From: Mycobacterium sp. BK086
GTDB lineage: Bacteria; Actinomycetota; Actinomycetes; Mycobacteriales; Mycobacteriaceae
DNA length: 64,000 nt
Assembly (NCBI GenBank): GCA_004362315.1
Contig: SNWL01000004.1
Span: 558,001 to 622,000, forward strand
Direction: 5' to 3'
In this document: positions 54,625 through 64,000 of the stretch, one piece after another
Layout of the letters: each line of letters begins with the position of its first letter
Numbering within the stretch: position 1 is the stretch's first letter
Position numbers and translations under genes: made by a program
The notes under the pieces: generated by a model
The model's input: the letters and a program-made list of their open reading frames with translations, nothing else
Databases searched by the model: none
What the model was told of the DNA's origin: nothing

Positions 54625-56375
54625 TCCGCAGCCTGATCCGGTTGGTCCCCGCCGACGCTCGCGGGCGCCTCACCACCTACGTTGTGCTGTCACTCATTTC
54701 AGTGATTGTGCGCGCGGCGAGCGCGCTGCTGCTCGTGCCGCTCCTGGTCGCACTGTTCAGCCCGCACCCGGCCGACGCGTGGCCCTGGGTGGGCGCGCTG
54801 ACCGCCGTCACCGCCGGCGGCTGGGTGATCGACATGACGCTCGCGCGGATCGGATTCGGCATCGGCTTCACGCTTGCCGACACCACCCAGCACGCAATGG
54901 CCAACCGGCTCACCGAAACTCCGCTTCGGTGGTTCACCGCCGACAACACTGCGACGGCCCGCCAGGCCATCGCGGCCAGCGCGCCCGATCTCGTCGGATT
55001 CGTCGCCAACCTGCTCAGCCCGTTCCTCGGGGCCCTGCTGCTGCCCGCCGCGATCACCGTCGGACTCTTCTTGGTCTCCTGGCCGGTAGGGGTGGCCGCC
55101 GCGATCGCGCTGCCGTTCATGCTCGGTGCGCTCGCCGCGAGTCAACGGCTGGTCCGCACGGCCGACGCCGCCGACGCGGCCGCGCACAGCGCGCTGACCG
55201 AACGCCTCGTCGAGTTCGCGCGCACCCAGCAGGCGCTGCGGGCCAGCCGCCGCGTTACCGCGGCCCGCAGCCAGACCGGTGAAGCCATCGGCGCCGTACG
55301 CGGAGCGACTCAGCGGCTGTTGCTGTTCCAGATCCCCGGCCAACTTCTGTTCAGCGTGGCCAGCCAGATCGCGCTGATCCTGCTGGCGGGCACCATCACC
55401 ACGCTGACCCTGCGCGGTGACCTCGGCGCACCGGCGGCCGTTGCACTGACGATCGTGATGGTGCGGTTCCTCGAGCCGTTCACCGTGCTGGCCGATCTCT
55501 CCGGCGCCATGGAGTCCTCCCGCGGACTGCTGGACCGGCTCAACATCGTCACCTCCGCGCCACTTGACACGGCGGCCACAGGCCGGAAGGTACCAGGTGG
55601 CGAATCCCATGCGCCCCGAATCGAATTCCGCTCGGTTGGGTTCGGCTACGGGGACACCGAGGTGCTCAGAGACGTCAGCTTCACCCTCGAACCGGCCACC
55701 ACCACCGCCGTCGTCGGGCCGTCCGGCTCCGGCAAGAGCACGATCCTGTCGCTGATCGCCGGGTTGCACACCCCACTGCGCGGGCAGATCCTCGTCGACG
55801 GCACCGACATCACCGAACTCGACGCCGAGGCGCGACGCGCACTGGTCAGCGTGGTGTTCCAGCACCCGTACCTGTTCGACGGAACGATCGCCGACAACAT
55901 CCGGGTCGGGCATCCCGACGCCGGCGACGACACGATGCACCGCGCGATGGCACTGGCCCGCGTCGACGACATCGTGGAGCGCCTGCCCGACGGTGCGCTG
56001 AGCAAGGTCGGCGAAGCGGGCACCGCGCTGTCCGGCGGTGAACGCCAACGCGTCAGCATCGCAAGGGCTTTGGTGAAGCCCGCCGGAGTGCTGCTGATCG
56101 ACGAGGCCACCAGCGCGCTGGACACCGAGAACGAGGCTTCGATCACACAAGCGATCAGCGACGACCCGCATCAACGCACCCGGGTCATCATCGCCCACCG
56201 CCTCGACGCCATCCGCAACGCCGACCAGGTGTTGTTCGTCGACGGCGGCGTGATCGTCGAGCAGGGAGCGATCGACGAACTCACCACGCTCGGTGGGCGA
56301 TTCGCCGAATTCTGGCGTCAGCAGCAGACCAGCGCCGGCTGGCAGATCGCCGCCGACGCACCTGGTCGGGTATGA
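54621..56375 (+). CDS. irtB: Siderophore ABC importer subunit IrtB
   Basis: A 584-aa ABC half-transporter. A six-helix domain at about residues 15-305 is followed by an ABC domain with [35 protein letters not shown] and [14 protein letters not shown]. It has no SIP domain. The ATG overlaps the irtA stop and its own stop overlaps the mmpS start (ATGA at 56372), so all four genes of this operon are translationally coupled. Confidence 0.96.
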   Translation: MIRSLIRLVPADARGRLTTYVVLSLISVIVRAASALLLVPLLVALFSPHPADAWPWVGALTAVTAGGWVIDMTLARIGFGIGFTLADTTQHAMANRLTETPLRWFTADNTATARQAIAASAPDLVGFVANLLSPFLGALLLPAAITVGLFLVSWPVGVAAAIALPFMLGALAASQRLVRTADAADAAAHSALTERLVEFARTQQALRASRRVTAARSQTGEAIGAVRGATQRLLLFQIPGQLLFSVASQIALILLAGTITTLTLRGDLGAPAAVALTIVMVRFLEPFTVLADLSGAMESSRGLLDRLNIVTSAPLDTAATGRKVPGGESHAPRIEFRSVGFGYGDTEVLRDVSFTLEPATTTAVVGPSGSGKSTILSLIAGLHTPLRGQILVDGTDITELDAEARRALVSVVFQHPYLFDGTIADNIRVGHPDAGDDTMHRAMALARVDDIVERLPDGALSKVGEAGTALSGGERQRVSIARALVKPAGVLLIDEATSALDTENEASITQAISDDPHQRTRVIIAHRLDAIRNADQVLFVDGGVIVEQGAIDELTTLGGRFAEFWRQQQTSAGWQIAADAPGRV

Positions 56376-56809
56376 GCATTCTTTCCGCCGCCAAGCGGGC
56401 GTGGATTCCGCTTGTGCTCGTCGTGGTGCTCGCCGCCGGCGTGTTCGCGGTGTCGCGCGTGCGCGGGATCTTCGGCTCCCATCAGCTTCCTACCTATGCC
56501 GGCAGCATGTCCGACGAAAAGCGCAAGTCGGATCCCAAACGCGTTGTCTACCAGGTCTTCGGCCCGCCAGGGACGGTGGCCGACATCAACTATCTCGATG
56601 ACACCGGGGCCCCGCACCAGGTCAACGGCGCAACGCTGCCGTGGTCGGTGGAGATCGTCACCAACGCGCCCGCGATGGCGGGAAATGTTCTGGCGCAGGG
56701 CAACAGCGATTCGATCGGGTGCCGCATCACCGCCGATGGAGAGGTCGAGATGGAACGGACCGCGGACGCGGTGAGTGCCTACATCTATTGCTTTGTGAAG
56801 TCGGCATGA
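56372..56809 (+). CDS. mmpS: MmpS family protein (MmpS4/5-like)
   Basis: A 145-aa periplasmic-facing accessory protein of MmpL. One N-terminal membrane helix ([20 protein letters not shown]) is followed by a beta-sandwich domain with [20 protein letters not shown] and the Cys pair [10 protein letters not shown]...YIYCFVKSA that can form a disulfide. MmpS4 and MmpS5 are needed for siderophore export in M. tuberculosis. The operon position behind irtAB and under IdeR control supports this role here. Confidence 0.9.
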   Translation: MSILSAAKRAWIPLVLVVVLAAGVFAVSRVRGIFGSHQLPTYAGSMSDEKRKSDPKRVVYQVFGPPGTVADINYLDDTGAPHQVNGATLPWSVEIVTNAPAMAGNVLAQGNSDSIGCRITADGEVEMERTADAVSAYIYCFVKSA

Positions 56810-59664
56810 CATCACCGCCATCGCTGCGGGATCCGCGGCCGCTGCCCCGCTGGATCCGGCGACTGGCCATCCCGATCATCCTGGGCTGGCTGGGCATCGT
56901 CGTCGTGTCCAGCATCGCGGTGCCGCCTCTGGAAACCGTCGCCAAGATGCGGTCGGTGCCGATGAGCACGCCGGATGCGCCGTCGGCGCAGGCGATGGAG
57001 CGGATGGGCCGGGCGTTCGGGGAATCGGAGTCGGACAGCGTCGTGATGATCGTGTTGGAGGGCGATCAACCGCTGGGCCCGGACGCGCACCACTACTACG
57101 ACACCATCATTGCGAAGCTGCGTGACGACCCCACCCATGTCACAAACATCCAGGACTTCTGGGGCGATCCGCTGACCGAGGCGGCGGCGCAGAGTGCCGA
57201 CGGCAAGGCGGTTTACGTTCAGCTGAATCTGGCCGGCAACATGGGGACGACCCAGTCCAATGAGTCGGTGGCCGCGGTGCGTAAGGCGGTCGCCGACACG
57301 CCGCCGCCACCCGGAGTCAAGCCCTATGTGACCGGACCTGCTGCGCTGCAGTCGGATATCGAGTCCGCCGGCGCCCACAGCATGGCCAAGATCGCGCTGG
57401 TCAGCTTCGCCGTGATCATCGTGATCCTGCTGTTCTTCTACCGGTCGATCGTGACGGTGGTGTTACTGATCGCGACGGTGTTGGTGCAGGTGGCGGCGGC
57501 GCGCGGTATCGTGGCCGCACTGGCCTATTCCGAGGTCATCGGATTGTCGACGTTCGCCGTCAATCTGCTTGTCTCGCTGGCGATCGCAGCGGGTACCGAC
57601 TACGCGATCTTCTTGGTCGGCCGTTATCAGGAAGCGCGCCAGGCCGGTGCGGACCGCGAGGCCGCCTACTACGAGATGTTCAACGGCACGGCCCCCGTGG
57701 TGCTGGGATCCGCCCTCACCATTGCCGGCGCGTCGTACTGCTTGAGCTTCACCCGACTGCCCTTCTTCCAGTCGCTGGGTCCCCCGTGCGCGGCCGGCAT
57801 CGTCGCCGGTGTCGCCGTCGCGCTGACACTGGGCCCCGCCGTCGTGACGGTCGGCAGCCGGTTCGGGCTGCTGGAACCCAAGCGCACCATGCGGATCCGG
57901 ATGTGGCGCAAGATCGGCGCGGCGACTGTCCGCTGGCCCGGCCCGATCCTCGTCGGCTCGCTGGCCATCGTCCTTCTCGGGCTCGCCGCGCTTCCCGGAT
58001 ACCGCACCAGCTACAACGACACTCGATACATCCCCAAGGACATCCCCGCCAACGAAGGTTTTCAGGCCGCCGACCGCCACTTCAGCCAGGCCCGGATGAC
58101 TCCCGAAATCCTGCTGGTCCAGGCCGACCACGATCTGCGCAATCCGGCCGACTTCCTCGTCATCGACAAGATCGCCAAGTCGGTCTTCCGGGTTCCGGGT
58201 ATCGCACGGGTGCAGACGATCACCCGCCCCGACGGTATGCCGATCGCCCACACATCTCTGCCTTTCCTGGTCAGCATGCAGAACGTCGGCATGGTCCAGA
58301 ACATGAAGCTGATGAAGGACCGGATGGCCGATATGAAGCGGCAGGCCGACGAGATGGGCACCACCGTCGCGACGATGCAGCGCATGTACGACCTGATGTC
58401 CCAAATGACCGGCGTGACGCACGATATGGTCGGCCAGACGACCGAACTACAGGGAATCATCCACGAATTACGGGACCGGATAGCCGATTTCGACGATTTC
58501 TACCGGCCGATCCGCAACTACCTGTACTGGGAACCGCACTGCTACAACATCCCGCTGTGTTGGTCTACGCGTTCGATATTCGACACGATGGACGGCGTCG
58601 ACACGATGACCGCCACAACGGACAAGCTCATCGCGAACATGGGCAACTTGGACCGGCTCTTGCCGGAGATGCTCGCCACGGTCCCGCCGATGATCACCAC
58701 CATGAAGAACATGCAGCAGATGATGCTGACGACGTCCAGCACGATGTCAGGCATGTGGAACCAGCTCGAAGAGCTGAGTCAGAACTCGACGGCCATGGGC
58801 AAGGCCTTCGATGACGCCAAGAACGACGACTCCTTCTATCTGCCCCCGGACGTGTTCGACAACCCCGACTTCCAGCGTGGGATGAAGAGTTTCGTGTCGC
58901 CGGACGGTAAGTCGGTACGGTTCATCATCTCGCATCGCGGCGATGCCGCCTCGCCCGAAGGCATTTCACACGTCGAACCGATCAAGGTCGCGGCGATCGA
59001 AGCCGTCAAGGCCACCCCGCTGGAGGACGCCACGATCTCGCTGGCGGGTACCGCGGCCACCTTCAAGGACATGGACGACGGTTCGAAATACGACCTGCTG
59101 ATCGCCGGGATCGCGGCGCTGTGCCTGATCTTCATGATCATGGTGGTGATGACGCGCAGCCTGGTCGCGGCGCTGGTGATCGTCGGAACAGTCCTGGTGT
59201 CGTTGGGCGCGGCCTTCGGGCTGTCAATCATTCTCTGGCAGTACATCTTCGGCATCGAGCTACATTGGCTGGTGCAGGCGATGGTCGTGATCGCTCTGCT
59301 CGCGGTCGGCTCGGACTACAACCTCCTGCTGGTCGCCCGCTTCAAGGAGGAGCTGCCCGGCGGCATCAAGACCGGCATCATCCGTGCGATGGGTGGCACC
59401 GGCAGCGTCGTGACGGTGGCCGGGTTGGTGTTCGCCGCCACCATGTCGTCGATGGTGGTCAGCGATCTGCGGATCATCGGCCAGATCGGCACCACGATCG
59501 GTCTCGGGCTGCTGCTCGACACCCTTGTGGTGCGTTCGTTCATGACACCGGCGATCGCCGCCCTGTTGGGGCGGTGGTTCTGGTGGCCGATCAACGTGAT
59601 CCGACCCCGGCCGGCACGTTCGGCGAAAGTCGAGCCCAAGACTTCGGTTACGGTGCACACCTGA
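56806..59664 (+). CDS. mmpL: MmpL family RND transporter (MmpL4/5-like), probable siderophore exporter
   Basis: A 952-aa RND transporter with 12 predicted helices and two porter domains. Both proton-relay Asp-Tyr pairs are seen: [20 protein letters not shown] and [18 protein letters not shown]. The second porter domain carries the long helical coiled-coil hairpin typical of MmpL4/5 ([40 protein letters not shown]). The ATG overlaps the mmpS stop. With MmpS it likely exports mycobactin/carboxymycobactin, while irtAB brings the iron-loaded form back. Confidence 0.93.
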   Translation: MTSPPSLRDPRPLPRWIRRLAIPIILGWLGIVVVSSIAVPPLETVAKMRSVPMSTPDAPSAQAMERMGRAFGESESDSVVMIVLEGDQPLGPDAHHYYDTIIAKLRDDPTHVTNIQDFWGDPLTEAAAQSADGKAVYVQLNLAGNMGTTQSNESVAAVRKAVADTPPPPGVKPYVTGPAALQSDIESAGAHSMAKIALVSFAVIIVILLFFYRSIVTVVLLIATVLVQVAAARGIVAALAYSEVIGLSTFAVNLLVSLAIAAGTDYAIFLVGRYQEARQAGADREAAYYEMFNGTAPVVLGSALTIAGASYCLSFTRLPFFQSLGPPCAAGIVAGVAVALTLGPAVVTVGSRFGLLEPKRTMRIRMWRKIGAATVRWPGPILVGSLAIVLLGLAALPGYRTSYNDTRYIPKDIPANEGFQAADRHFSQARMTPEILLVQADHDLRNPADFLVIDKIAKSVFRVPGIARVQTITRPDGMPIAHTSLPFLVSMQNVGMVQNMKLMKDRMADMKRQADEMGTTVATMQRMYDLMSQMTGVTHDMVGQTTELQGIIHELRDRIADFDDFYRPIRNYLYWEPHCYNIPLCWSTRSIFDTMDGVDTMTATTDKLIANMGNLDRLLPEMLATVPPMITTMKNMQQMMLTTSSTMSGMWNQLEELSQNSTAMGKAFDDAKNDDSFYLPPDVFDNPDFQRGMKSFVSPDGKSVRFIISHRGDAASPEGISHVEPIKVAAIEAVKATPLEDATISLAGTAATFKDMDDGSKYDLLIAGIAALCLIFMIMVVMTRSLVAALVIVGTVLVSLGAAFGLSIILWQYIFGIELHWLVQAMVVIALLAVGSDYNLLLVARFKEELPGGIKTGIIRAMGGTGSVVTVAGLVFAATMSSMVVSDLRIIGQIGTTIGLGLLLDTLVVRSFMTPAIAALLGRWFWWPINVIRPRPARSAKVEPKTSVTVHT

Positions 59665-59678
59665 GTTAGATTGCGGGC

Positions 59679-60563
59679 GTGACCCGCGAGGCGTCGGGCG
59701 CGGGCCGGTTCGCCCCCAGCCCGTCGGCTGACCTGCACATCGGCAACCTACGCACGGCCGTGCTGGCGTGGCTGTTCGCGCGCTCGACGGGGCGGCGCTT
59801 CCTGGTGCGGGTGGAGGATCTCGACGACCGTACCCACGACGACGTGGCACATCAGCAGCTGGCCGATCTGGCCGCCATCGGTGTCACGTGGGATGACCAG
59901 CCACAGTGGCAATCCCGGCAGCGGGAGCGCTACGACACGGTGATCGACGGGTTGGCCGACCGCGGCTTGGCGTACGAATGCTATTGCAGCAGAAAAGATA
60001 TCCTCAGTGCTCCGCGCGCACCGCATGCCCCCGAAGGCGCCTACCCCGGCACCTGTCGCGAATTGACCGATGCCGAACGTGCCGCCAAGCGCGCGGCCGG
60101 TCGCCCGCCCGCCCTGCGACTGCGCGCCGACACGGCCGAGTACACGGTCACCGATCTGGTGCACGGCAGCTACACCGGCGTGGTCGACGATTTCGTCTTG
60201 CGTCGCGGCGACGGGGTGCCTGCCTACAACCTCGCCGTCGTCGTCGACGACGCGTTATCCGGCATCGACCAGGTGGTGCGGGGTGACGACCTGCTGTCGT
60301 CCTCGCCACGACAGGCGTACCTGGCCGACTTGTTGGGCTATCCACGACCGATATACGCCCATGTGCCGATGGTCCTCAACTCCGAGGGCAAGCGGCTGGC
60401 CAAGCGCGACGGCGCGGTGACGTTGGCCGAACTCGGCGTGCCGCGGGCGTTTGGGATGATCACCGAGTCGCTGGGCTGGCCGGCCACCGACATGGCCGAT
60501 CTGCTGGAGCGTTTCGACCCCGCCGAACTCCCCCGCGAACCGTGGGTATATCAACCGGTTTGA
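59679..60563 (+). CDS. gluQ: Glutamyl-Q tRNA(Asp) synthetase
   Basis: A 294-aa truncated glutamyl-tRNA synthetase that lacks the anticodon-binding part. It attaches glutamate to queuosine in tRNA-Asp. RFAPSPSADLHIGNLRTAVL is the HIGH region, Zn-ligand Cys are in CYCSRKDI and YPGTCREL, DDFVLRRGDGVPAYNLAVVV and the KMSKS-like KRLAKRDGAV follow. GTG start 14 bp after the mmpL stop; spacing permits read-through from the iron operon, but a functional link is not evident. Confidence 0.93.
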   Translation: MTREASGAGRFAPSPSADLHIGNLRTAVLAWLFARSTGRRFLVRVEDLDDRTHDDVAHQQLADLAAIGVTWDDQPQWQSRQRERYDTVIDGLADRGLAYECYCSRKDILSAPRAPHAPEGAYPGTCRELTDAERAAKRAAGRPPALRLRADTAEYTVTDLVHGSYTGVVDDFVLRRGDGVPAYNLAVVVDDALSGIDQVVRGDDLLSSSPRQAYLADLLGYPRPIYAHVPMVLNSEGKRLAKRDGAVTLAELGVPRAFGMITESLGWPATDMADLLERFDPAELPREPWVYQPV

Positions 60564-60590
60564 TCGCAGCCCGACTCGGCCTGTGCCACA

Positions 60591-61970
60591 GTGTCCTGCA
60601 TGCCGAAGCAGCAGGAGATCGACGCGGACGTCGTGATTGTCGGGGCGGGGCTTTCGGGCATGATCGCCGCGCGCAAGGTTCTGGAGGCCGGACTGACACC
60701 GGTGGTTCTGGAGGCCGACGAGCGCGTCGGCGGACGCATCCTCACCGAGGAGGTCGCCCCGGGTCTGCCCGTCGAACTCGGTGCCCAGTGGATCGGCGAC
60801 ACCCACGAGCGGATGTTCGCGCTGGCGGCCGAGCTGGGGGTCGAGACCTTTCCGCAGTTCGAGGACGGCGAGACGTCCTATGACCTCGTCGGCTCCGGGG
60901 TACTGCGGGAGAGCGAGTTTCACGCCCGCTTCGCCGGTGAATTGGCCGAACTCGAACGCGTGCTGCGTCGCCTGGACGAGTTGGCCGTCGAGGTTCCGGT
61001 GGAGGCGCCCTGGCTGGCCCCGCGGGCCGCGGAGTGGGATTCGATCACGGCGGGCGCGTGGTACGACGCCCAGGGCCTGACACCGGTCGCCCGCACCCTG
61101 CTGGAGATCTGCACGGTCGGGATCCTGGCCGTGCCCACCGCCGAGGTGTCCTTCCTGCATCTGCTGTTCACCATCCAGACCTGCGGGGTGACCTCCGAAC
61201 TGTTCGCCGAATCCGAGGGCGGCGCCCAGACCACCCGCTTCGTCGGCGGCACCAGCGAGATCCCGCGCCGGTTGGCCGCGCTGATAACCGATCACATCGT
61301 GCTCAAGGTTCCGGTTCAGCTCATCGAGCACACCGCGGACAGCGTCACTGTGAGCTGCCGCGGTGGGCTGGTGGCCCGCGGCCGCCGCGTCATCGTCGCC
61401 ATCTCGCCAACGCTTGCCGGCCGAATCATGTACGACCCGCCGCTTTCCGGGATGCGGGATCAGCTCACCCAGCGGCTGCCCAACGGCTCGTCGATGAAGG
61501 CGTTCTTCGTCTATGACGAACCCTTCTGGCGCGCCGACGGTTTGAACGGCCAGCTCATTTCCGATGTCGGCCCGGCCCGGATGTCCAACGACACCTGCCT
61601 GCCCGGTGACGACCACGGCGTGATCCTGATGTTCCTGGAAGGCGAGCAGGCCCGCACCTTCGGGCGACTGCCTGAGGACGAGCGCCGGTCGGCGCTGACC
61701 GCGGAACTGGTGCGCCACTACGGCAGTAAGGCCGCGAAGCCGGAGTTCTACGTGGACGGCGAATGGGCGGATCGGCAATGGACGCGTGGCTGCTACAACG
61801 CCAATCTCGGCCCGCATGTGTGGACGGCATACGGCCCGGCCCTGAGCGCGCCGATCGGCGTGATCCACTGGGCCTCAACCGATACCGCCACGTACTGGAG
61901 CGCCTACATGGAAGGGGCGGTCGACGCCGGCGAGCGCGCCGCTCAGGCGGTCATCGAGGAATTGAGCTGA
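60591..61970 (+). CDS. Flavin-containing amine oxidase (monoamine/putrescine oxidase type)
   Basis: A 459-aa flavoprotein. The N-terminal FAD motif is VVIVGAGLSGMIAARKVLEA with VVLEADERVGGRI, and ELGAQWIGDTHERMFALAAE follows. The C-terminal FAD block is WASTDTATYWSAYMEGAVDA. This matches the monoamine-oxidase family (cf. mycobacterial AofH or putrescine oxidase); the exact amine is unknown. GTG 60591 or ATG 60600 may start it. It is convergent with the SDR gene, 7 bp apart. Confidence 0.88.
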   Translation: MSCMPKQQEIDADVVIVGAGLSGMIAARKVLEAGLTPVVLEADERVGGRILTEEVAPGLPVELGAQWIGDTHERMFALAAELGVETFPQFEDGETSYDLVGSGVLRESEFHARFAGELAELERVLRRLDELAVEVPVEAPWLAPRAAEWDSITAGAWYDAQGLTPVARTLLEICTVGILAVPTAEVSFLHLLFTIQTCGVTSELFAESEGGAQTTRFVGGTSEIPRRLAALITDHIVLKVPVQLIEHTADSVTVSCRGGLVARGRRVIVAISPTLAGRIMYDPPLSGMRDQLTQRLPNGSSMKAFFVYDEPFWRADGLNGQLISDVGPARMSNDTCLPGDDHGVILMFLEGEQARTFGRLPEDERRSALTAELVRHYGSKAAKPEFYVDGEWADRQWTRGCYNANLGPHVWTAYGPALSAPIGVIHWASTDTATYWSAYMEGAVDAGERAAQAVIEELS

Positions 61971-61977
61971 TGGTCAT

Positions 61978-62742
61978 TCAATTCCCGTGCGGGTCAGCGG
62001 CATTCAACGTCGCCACCACCTGGTCGTAGTCGCCGCGGGCTTCACCGTAGCGCAGGAACTTCACCCGCTCGACCAGGATCTGGTGCGCGTCGGGCTGGCT
62101 TTCCAGCAATCCGACGACTTCGTCGACGAATTCCTGCAGCGGCATGGCGAATTCGCTGCTTTCCTGCCCGGGCAGCAGTCCGGTGCGTACCGCGGGCGGC
62201 ACCAGTTCGACGATCTTGACACTGGTATCGGACAGTTGCAGTCGCACCGACTCGCTGAGCATGTGGATCGCCGCCTTCGAGGCGTTGTAGCTCGGCGTCA
62301 CCCGCAGCGGCGCGAACGCCAACCCGGAAGACACCGTGACGATCGTCGAATCCGGTTGGCTTTGCAGATGTTCGACGAACGCAGCGATCAGCCGGATCGG
62401 TCCGAGCACGTTGGTGGTGACGATGGCCTCAGCGGACTCGAGGAAGGAGGCCGGATGATGCCAGTCCTCGATCGTCATGATGCCGGCCATCGCGATCACC
62501 ACGTTGAGGTCGGGGTAATCGGCCAGCACCTGATCAGCGGCCTGCCCGATACTGGCCGGATCGCTGATGTCGATGCGCACCGCACCCAATCCGGGGTGTT
62601 CGGCGGTGATGGCCTCGAGTTGATCGGCGCGACGGCCGCCCACGATGACGGTATTGCCTTTGGCCTGCAGCGCGAGCGCAAGCGCCAGCCCGATACCGCT
62701 GGTGGATCCGGGGATGAGGATGGTGTTGCCCGAGATTTGCAT
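61978..62742 (-). CDS. Short-chain dehydrogenase/reductase (DltE-like)
   Basis: A 254-aa SDR. Cofactor motif ILIPGSTSGIGLALALALQ (GSTSGIG), NADP-type GGRRADQLEAI, active-site Ser in VTVSSGLAFAPL and YNASK with catalytic Tyr and Lys. It belongs to the classical DltE-like group. Substrate unknown. AAGGAG lies 8 nt before the ATG. A divergent response-regulator gene starts 125 bp away, and the shared intergenic region contains a dyad that may control one or both genes. Confidence 0.87.
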   Translation of the reverse strand: MQISGNTILIPGSTSGIGLALALALQAKGNTVIVGGRRADQLEAITAEHPGLGAVRIDISDPASIGQAADQVLADYPDLNVVIAMAGIMTIEDWHHPASFLESAEAIVTTNVLGPIRLIAAFVEHLQSQPDSTIVTVSSGLAFAPLRVTPSYNASKAAIHMLSESVRLQLSDTSVKIVELVPPAVRTGLLPGQESSEFAMPLQEFVDEVVGLLESQPDAHQILVERVKFLRYGEARGDYDQVVATLNAADPHGN

Positions 62743-62794
62743 TGCCGATCTCCTTCGCTGAACGAAAACCCATGCCTAGAGTTACCTTTGCGGA

Positions 62795-62812
62795 ACGACA
62801 TGGCAATGTCGT
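62795..62812. promoter_or_regulatory. Dyad in the SDR / response-regulator intergenic region
   Basis: ACGACAT (62795-62801) and ATGTCGT (62806-62812) are a perfect 7-bp inverted repeat with a 4-bp spacer, about 53 bp from the SDR start and 55 bp from the regulator start. Typical size for a dimeric activator or repressor site. Confidence 0.5.
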
Positions 62813-62839
62813 CATCGCTGACCGCCATGTCCACTACCG

Positions 62840-62850
62840 GCTAGCGGTAA
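62840..62850. promoter_or_regulatory. GCTAGCGGTAA motif, copy 1
   Basis: An 11-mer found again, identical, at 63952-63962 upstream of the second response regulator. Here it lies 16 bp before the regulator ATG and overlaps two small dyads (TACCG-gctag-CGGTA and GCGGTA-a-TACCGC). Confidence 0.45.
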
Positions 62851-62866
62851 TACCGCAGGAGGACGG

Positions 62867-63520
62867 ATGTCTGGCACGCGCGTGGTCGTGGCCGATGATG
62901 ATGTGCTGCTGAGGGAGGGGCTGGCCAGCCTGCTCAGCAGATCGGGCCTCGAGGTCGTCGGGCAGGCCGGTGACGGCACCGAGCTGCTGGAGCTGGTGCG
63001 CCGGGAGCGCCCTGAGCTTGTGATCACCGATATCCGGATGCCGCCCACGCACAGCACCGAAGGCCTCGACGCGGCCCGGCTCATCAAGGACGAGGCGCCC
63101 GGCACCGCGATCCTGGTGCTGTCGGCTCACGTCGACGTCGACCATGCGCTGGAGTTGTTGTCCGGCGGGCACGCGATCGGCTATCTGTTGAAAAGCCGGG
63201 TCACCGACGTCAACGACTTTCTCGACACACTGGCCCGCATCGTCAACGGCGCGTCGGTGATCGACCCGGCATTGGTGACCGAACTGGTGTCGGCCAGCAG
63301 GCGCAACGACCCGCTTGCCGCGCTGAGCAGTCGGGAACGAGAAGTGCTGGCGCTGATGGCCGAAGGGCTGTCCAACGGCGGAATCGGCAGACGGATCTTC
63401 GTCACCGAGGGCACGGTGGAAAAGCACGTCCGCAGCATCTTGACCAAACTGGACCTGCCGGAGACCAACGACGACCATCGCCGGGTGCGCGCGGTGATCG
63501 TCTATCTCGAATCACTCTGA
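62867..63520 (+). CDS. LuxR/NarL-family response regulator
   Basis: A 217-aa two-component regulator. The receiver domain begins VVVADDDVLLREGLASLLSR, the phosphoacceptor Asp is in LVITDIRMPPTH, and AILVLSAHVDVDHALELL, YLLKSRVTD complete the acidic-pocket/Thr-Lys pattern. The C-terminal LuxR HTH is LSSREREVLALMAEGLSNGG then RRIFVTEGTVEKHVRSILTK. AGGAGG is located 6 nt before the ATG. No kinase gene is seen in the window, but a cut-off minus-strand gene at the window end is a candidate partner. Confidence 0.93.
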   Translation: MSGTRVVVADDDVLLREGLASLLSRSGLEVVGQAGDGTELLELVRRERPELVITDIRMPPTHSTEGLDAARLIKDEAPGTAILVLSAHVDVDHALELLSGGHAIGYLLKSRVTDVNDFLDTLARIVNGASVIDPALVTELVSASRRNDPLAALSSREREVLALMAEGLSNGGIGRRIFVTEGTVEKHVRSILTKLDLPETNDDHRRVRAVIVYLESL

Positions 63521-63539
63521 GCCCCAACCAGTTAGGGGC
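63521..63539. terminator. Small bidirectional hairpin between convergent regulators
   Basis: GCCCC and GGGGC (63521-63525; 63535-63539) pair around a 9-nt loop in the gap between the two convergent genes. No U-run; weak. Confidence 0.3.
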
Positions 63540-63888
63540 GTCCGACCAACTCCCGGACCGCCTGGGTGGAGAAGGCGAATTTCGGCAGGAAGCCGGATAC
63601 CGGGCTCACGGCGATCAAGTCGGTGAGATCGGCTTCGGCATGCGTGGAGATCAGGATCATGGCGGACGCCGGCGCCCCCACATCGTGCAGCGCCTTCACG
63701 ACGTCGAATCCGCTTTCGGCTCCCAGATCGACGTCGACGAGCGTCACATCCGGCCGAAGTTCCTGATAGCTGCGCAGGGCGTCAGCGGTGTTCGAGGCCA
63801 TGCCGACCACGGCGATGCCGCCGCGCTGCAGGATCGTGCTGGCGGTGGTGCGGAACTGAGCGCTGTCATCGACGATCAAACAGCGCAT
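63532..63888 (-). CDS. Single-domain response regulator (receiver only)
   Basis: A 118-aa CheY-like receiver: CLIVDDSAQFRTTASTILQR (acidic pair), Asp in VTLVDVDLGAESGFDVVKA, MILISTHAEADL and GFLPKFAFS (conserved Lys). There is no output domain, so it would pass or sequester phosphate or bind a partner. The convergent neighbour is a full NarL-type regulator. Upstream on the same strand, 64 bp away, is the end of another gene, probably from the same unit. Confidence 0.88.
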   Translation of the reverse strand: MRCLIVDDSAQFRTTASTILQRGGIAVVGMASNTADALRSYQELRPDVTLVDVDLGAESGFDVVKALHDVGAPASAMILISTHAEADLTDLIAVSPVSGFLPKFAFSTQAVRELVGRP

Positions 63889-63951
63889 GCGAACCTCCCA
63901 AGCCGAACATGTGTTTCAGGATGGCAGAACCGGTCGGGGCTTGGCATTGCT

Positions 63952-63962
63952 GCTAGCGGTAA
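63952..63962. promoter_or_regulatory. GCTAGCGGTAA motif, copy 2
   Basis: Identical to 62840-62850 and located 64 bp before the start of the receiver-only gene, in opposite orientation relative to that gene. It overlaps the stop codon of the truncated gene. Confidence 0.4.
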
Positions 63963-64000
63963 AGCTCGCTTTGCAGGTACCCGATCGGCGGATGCCCCTT
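63953..64000 (-). CDS. C-terminal end of an unidentified gene cut by the window edge
   Basis: On the minus strand the last 15 codons (KGHPPIGYLQSELYR) and TAG at 63955-63953 are in the window. The rest lies beyond 64000. It precedes the receiver gene on the same strand with a 64-bp gap, so a signalling function such as a sensor kinase is possible, but nothing in these residues shows it. Confidence 0.4.
   Translation of the reverse strand, partial: KGHPPIGYLQSELYR

Noticed and set aside
60255..61868. Open 537-codon minus-strand frame
   Set aside because: Antisense to gluQ and the flavin amine oxidase, no motifs.

Overview
The window is high-GC actinobacterial DNA from a mycobacterium, most likely a Mycolicibacterium-type species. 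The evidence is gene content and order: leuA, a DnaQ-BRCT exonuclease, murT-gatD, a DUF559 gene, recR, a YbaB protein, a Rv3717-type amidase, an SRPBCC protein, an FAD-oxidase/cyclopropane-synthase-like pair, dnaX, a Rv3722c-type aspartate aminotransferase, ffs, tRNA-Ser and lucA. This follows the Rv3710-Rv3723 order of M. tuberculosis as I remember it. Further right come a LigD-type polymerase and ligC (Rv3730c/Rv3731), irtA-irtB and an mmpS-mmpL pair.

Layout. (1) 0-4.9 kb: the end of a type III glutamine synthetase, then a tightly coupled glxBCD-like (N-methylglutamate-synthase-like) set, an FAD amine oxidase and an XRE-cupin regulator. (2) 5.7-7.8 kb: leuA behind what looks like a complete leucine attenuator, with an apparently leaderless leader peptide carrying three Leu codons, a terminator and an alternative pairing. 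(3) 7.8-13 kb: accessory genes for regulators, a methyltransferase and a GGDEF-EAL protein. (4) 13-29 kb: the conserved core block above, including two inverted copies of a 53-bp repeat around the DUF559 gene and twin TetR operators. (5) 29-38 kb: exported proteins with related leaders (a CocE-like hydrolase, a PecA-like aspartic protease and a repeat-domain protein), then a P450 with an NTF2-like partner and a PASTA lipoprotein.

(6) 38.54-49.16 kb: an integrated genomic island in the 3' end of the LigD-type polymerase gene. The displaced original C-terminus remains at 38453-38540 beside the lipoprotein gene. The element supplies a replacement C-terminus at 49072-49156, next to its own tyrosine integrase. 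The island carries a replication-type ATPase operon and a serine recombinase. Its cargo looks like defence or toxin genes: a PIN-GNAT-EVE fusion coupled to an ASCH protein, a RES-domain protein with its own N-terminal domain, a two-TM protein, a zinc-ribbon/coiled-coil protein and one unrecognised gene. This is the best candidate here for an undescribed system.

(7) 49-59.7 kb: host DNA-repair genes, bacterioferritin, and one translationally coupled operon irtA-irtB-mmpS-mmpL behind IdeR-type boxes, one of them inside a perfect 19-bp-arm palindrome. It joins siderophore import and probable siderophore export. (8) 59.7-64 kb: gluQRS, a flavin amine oxidase, an SDR, and two response regulators whose upstream regions share an identical 11-mer. 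The end of another gene is cut by the window edge. All functional calls come from reading motifs and recalled family knowledge; no database search was run.
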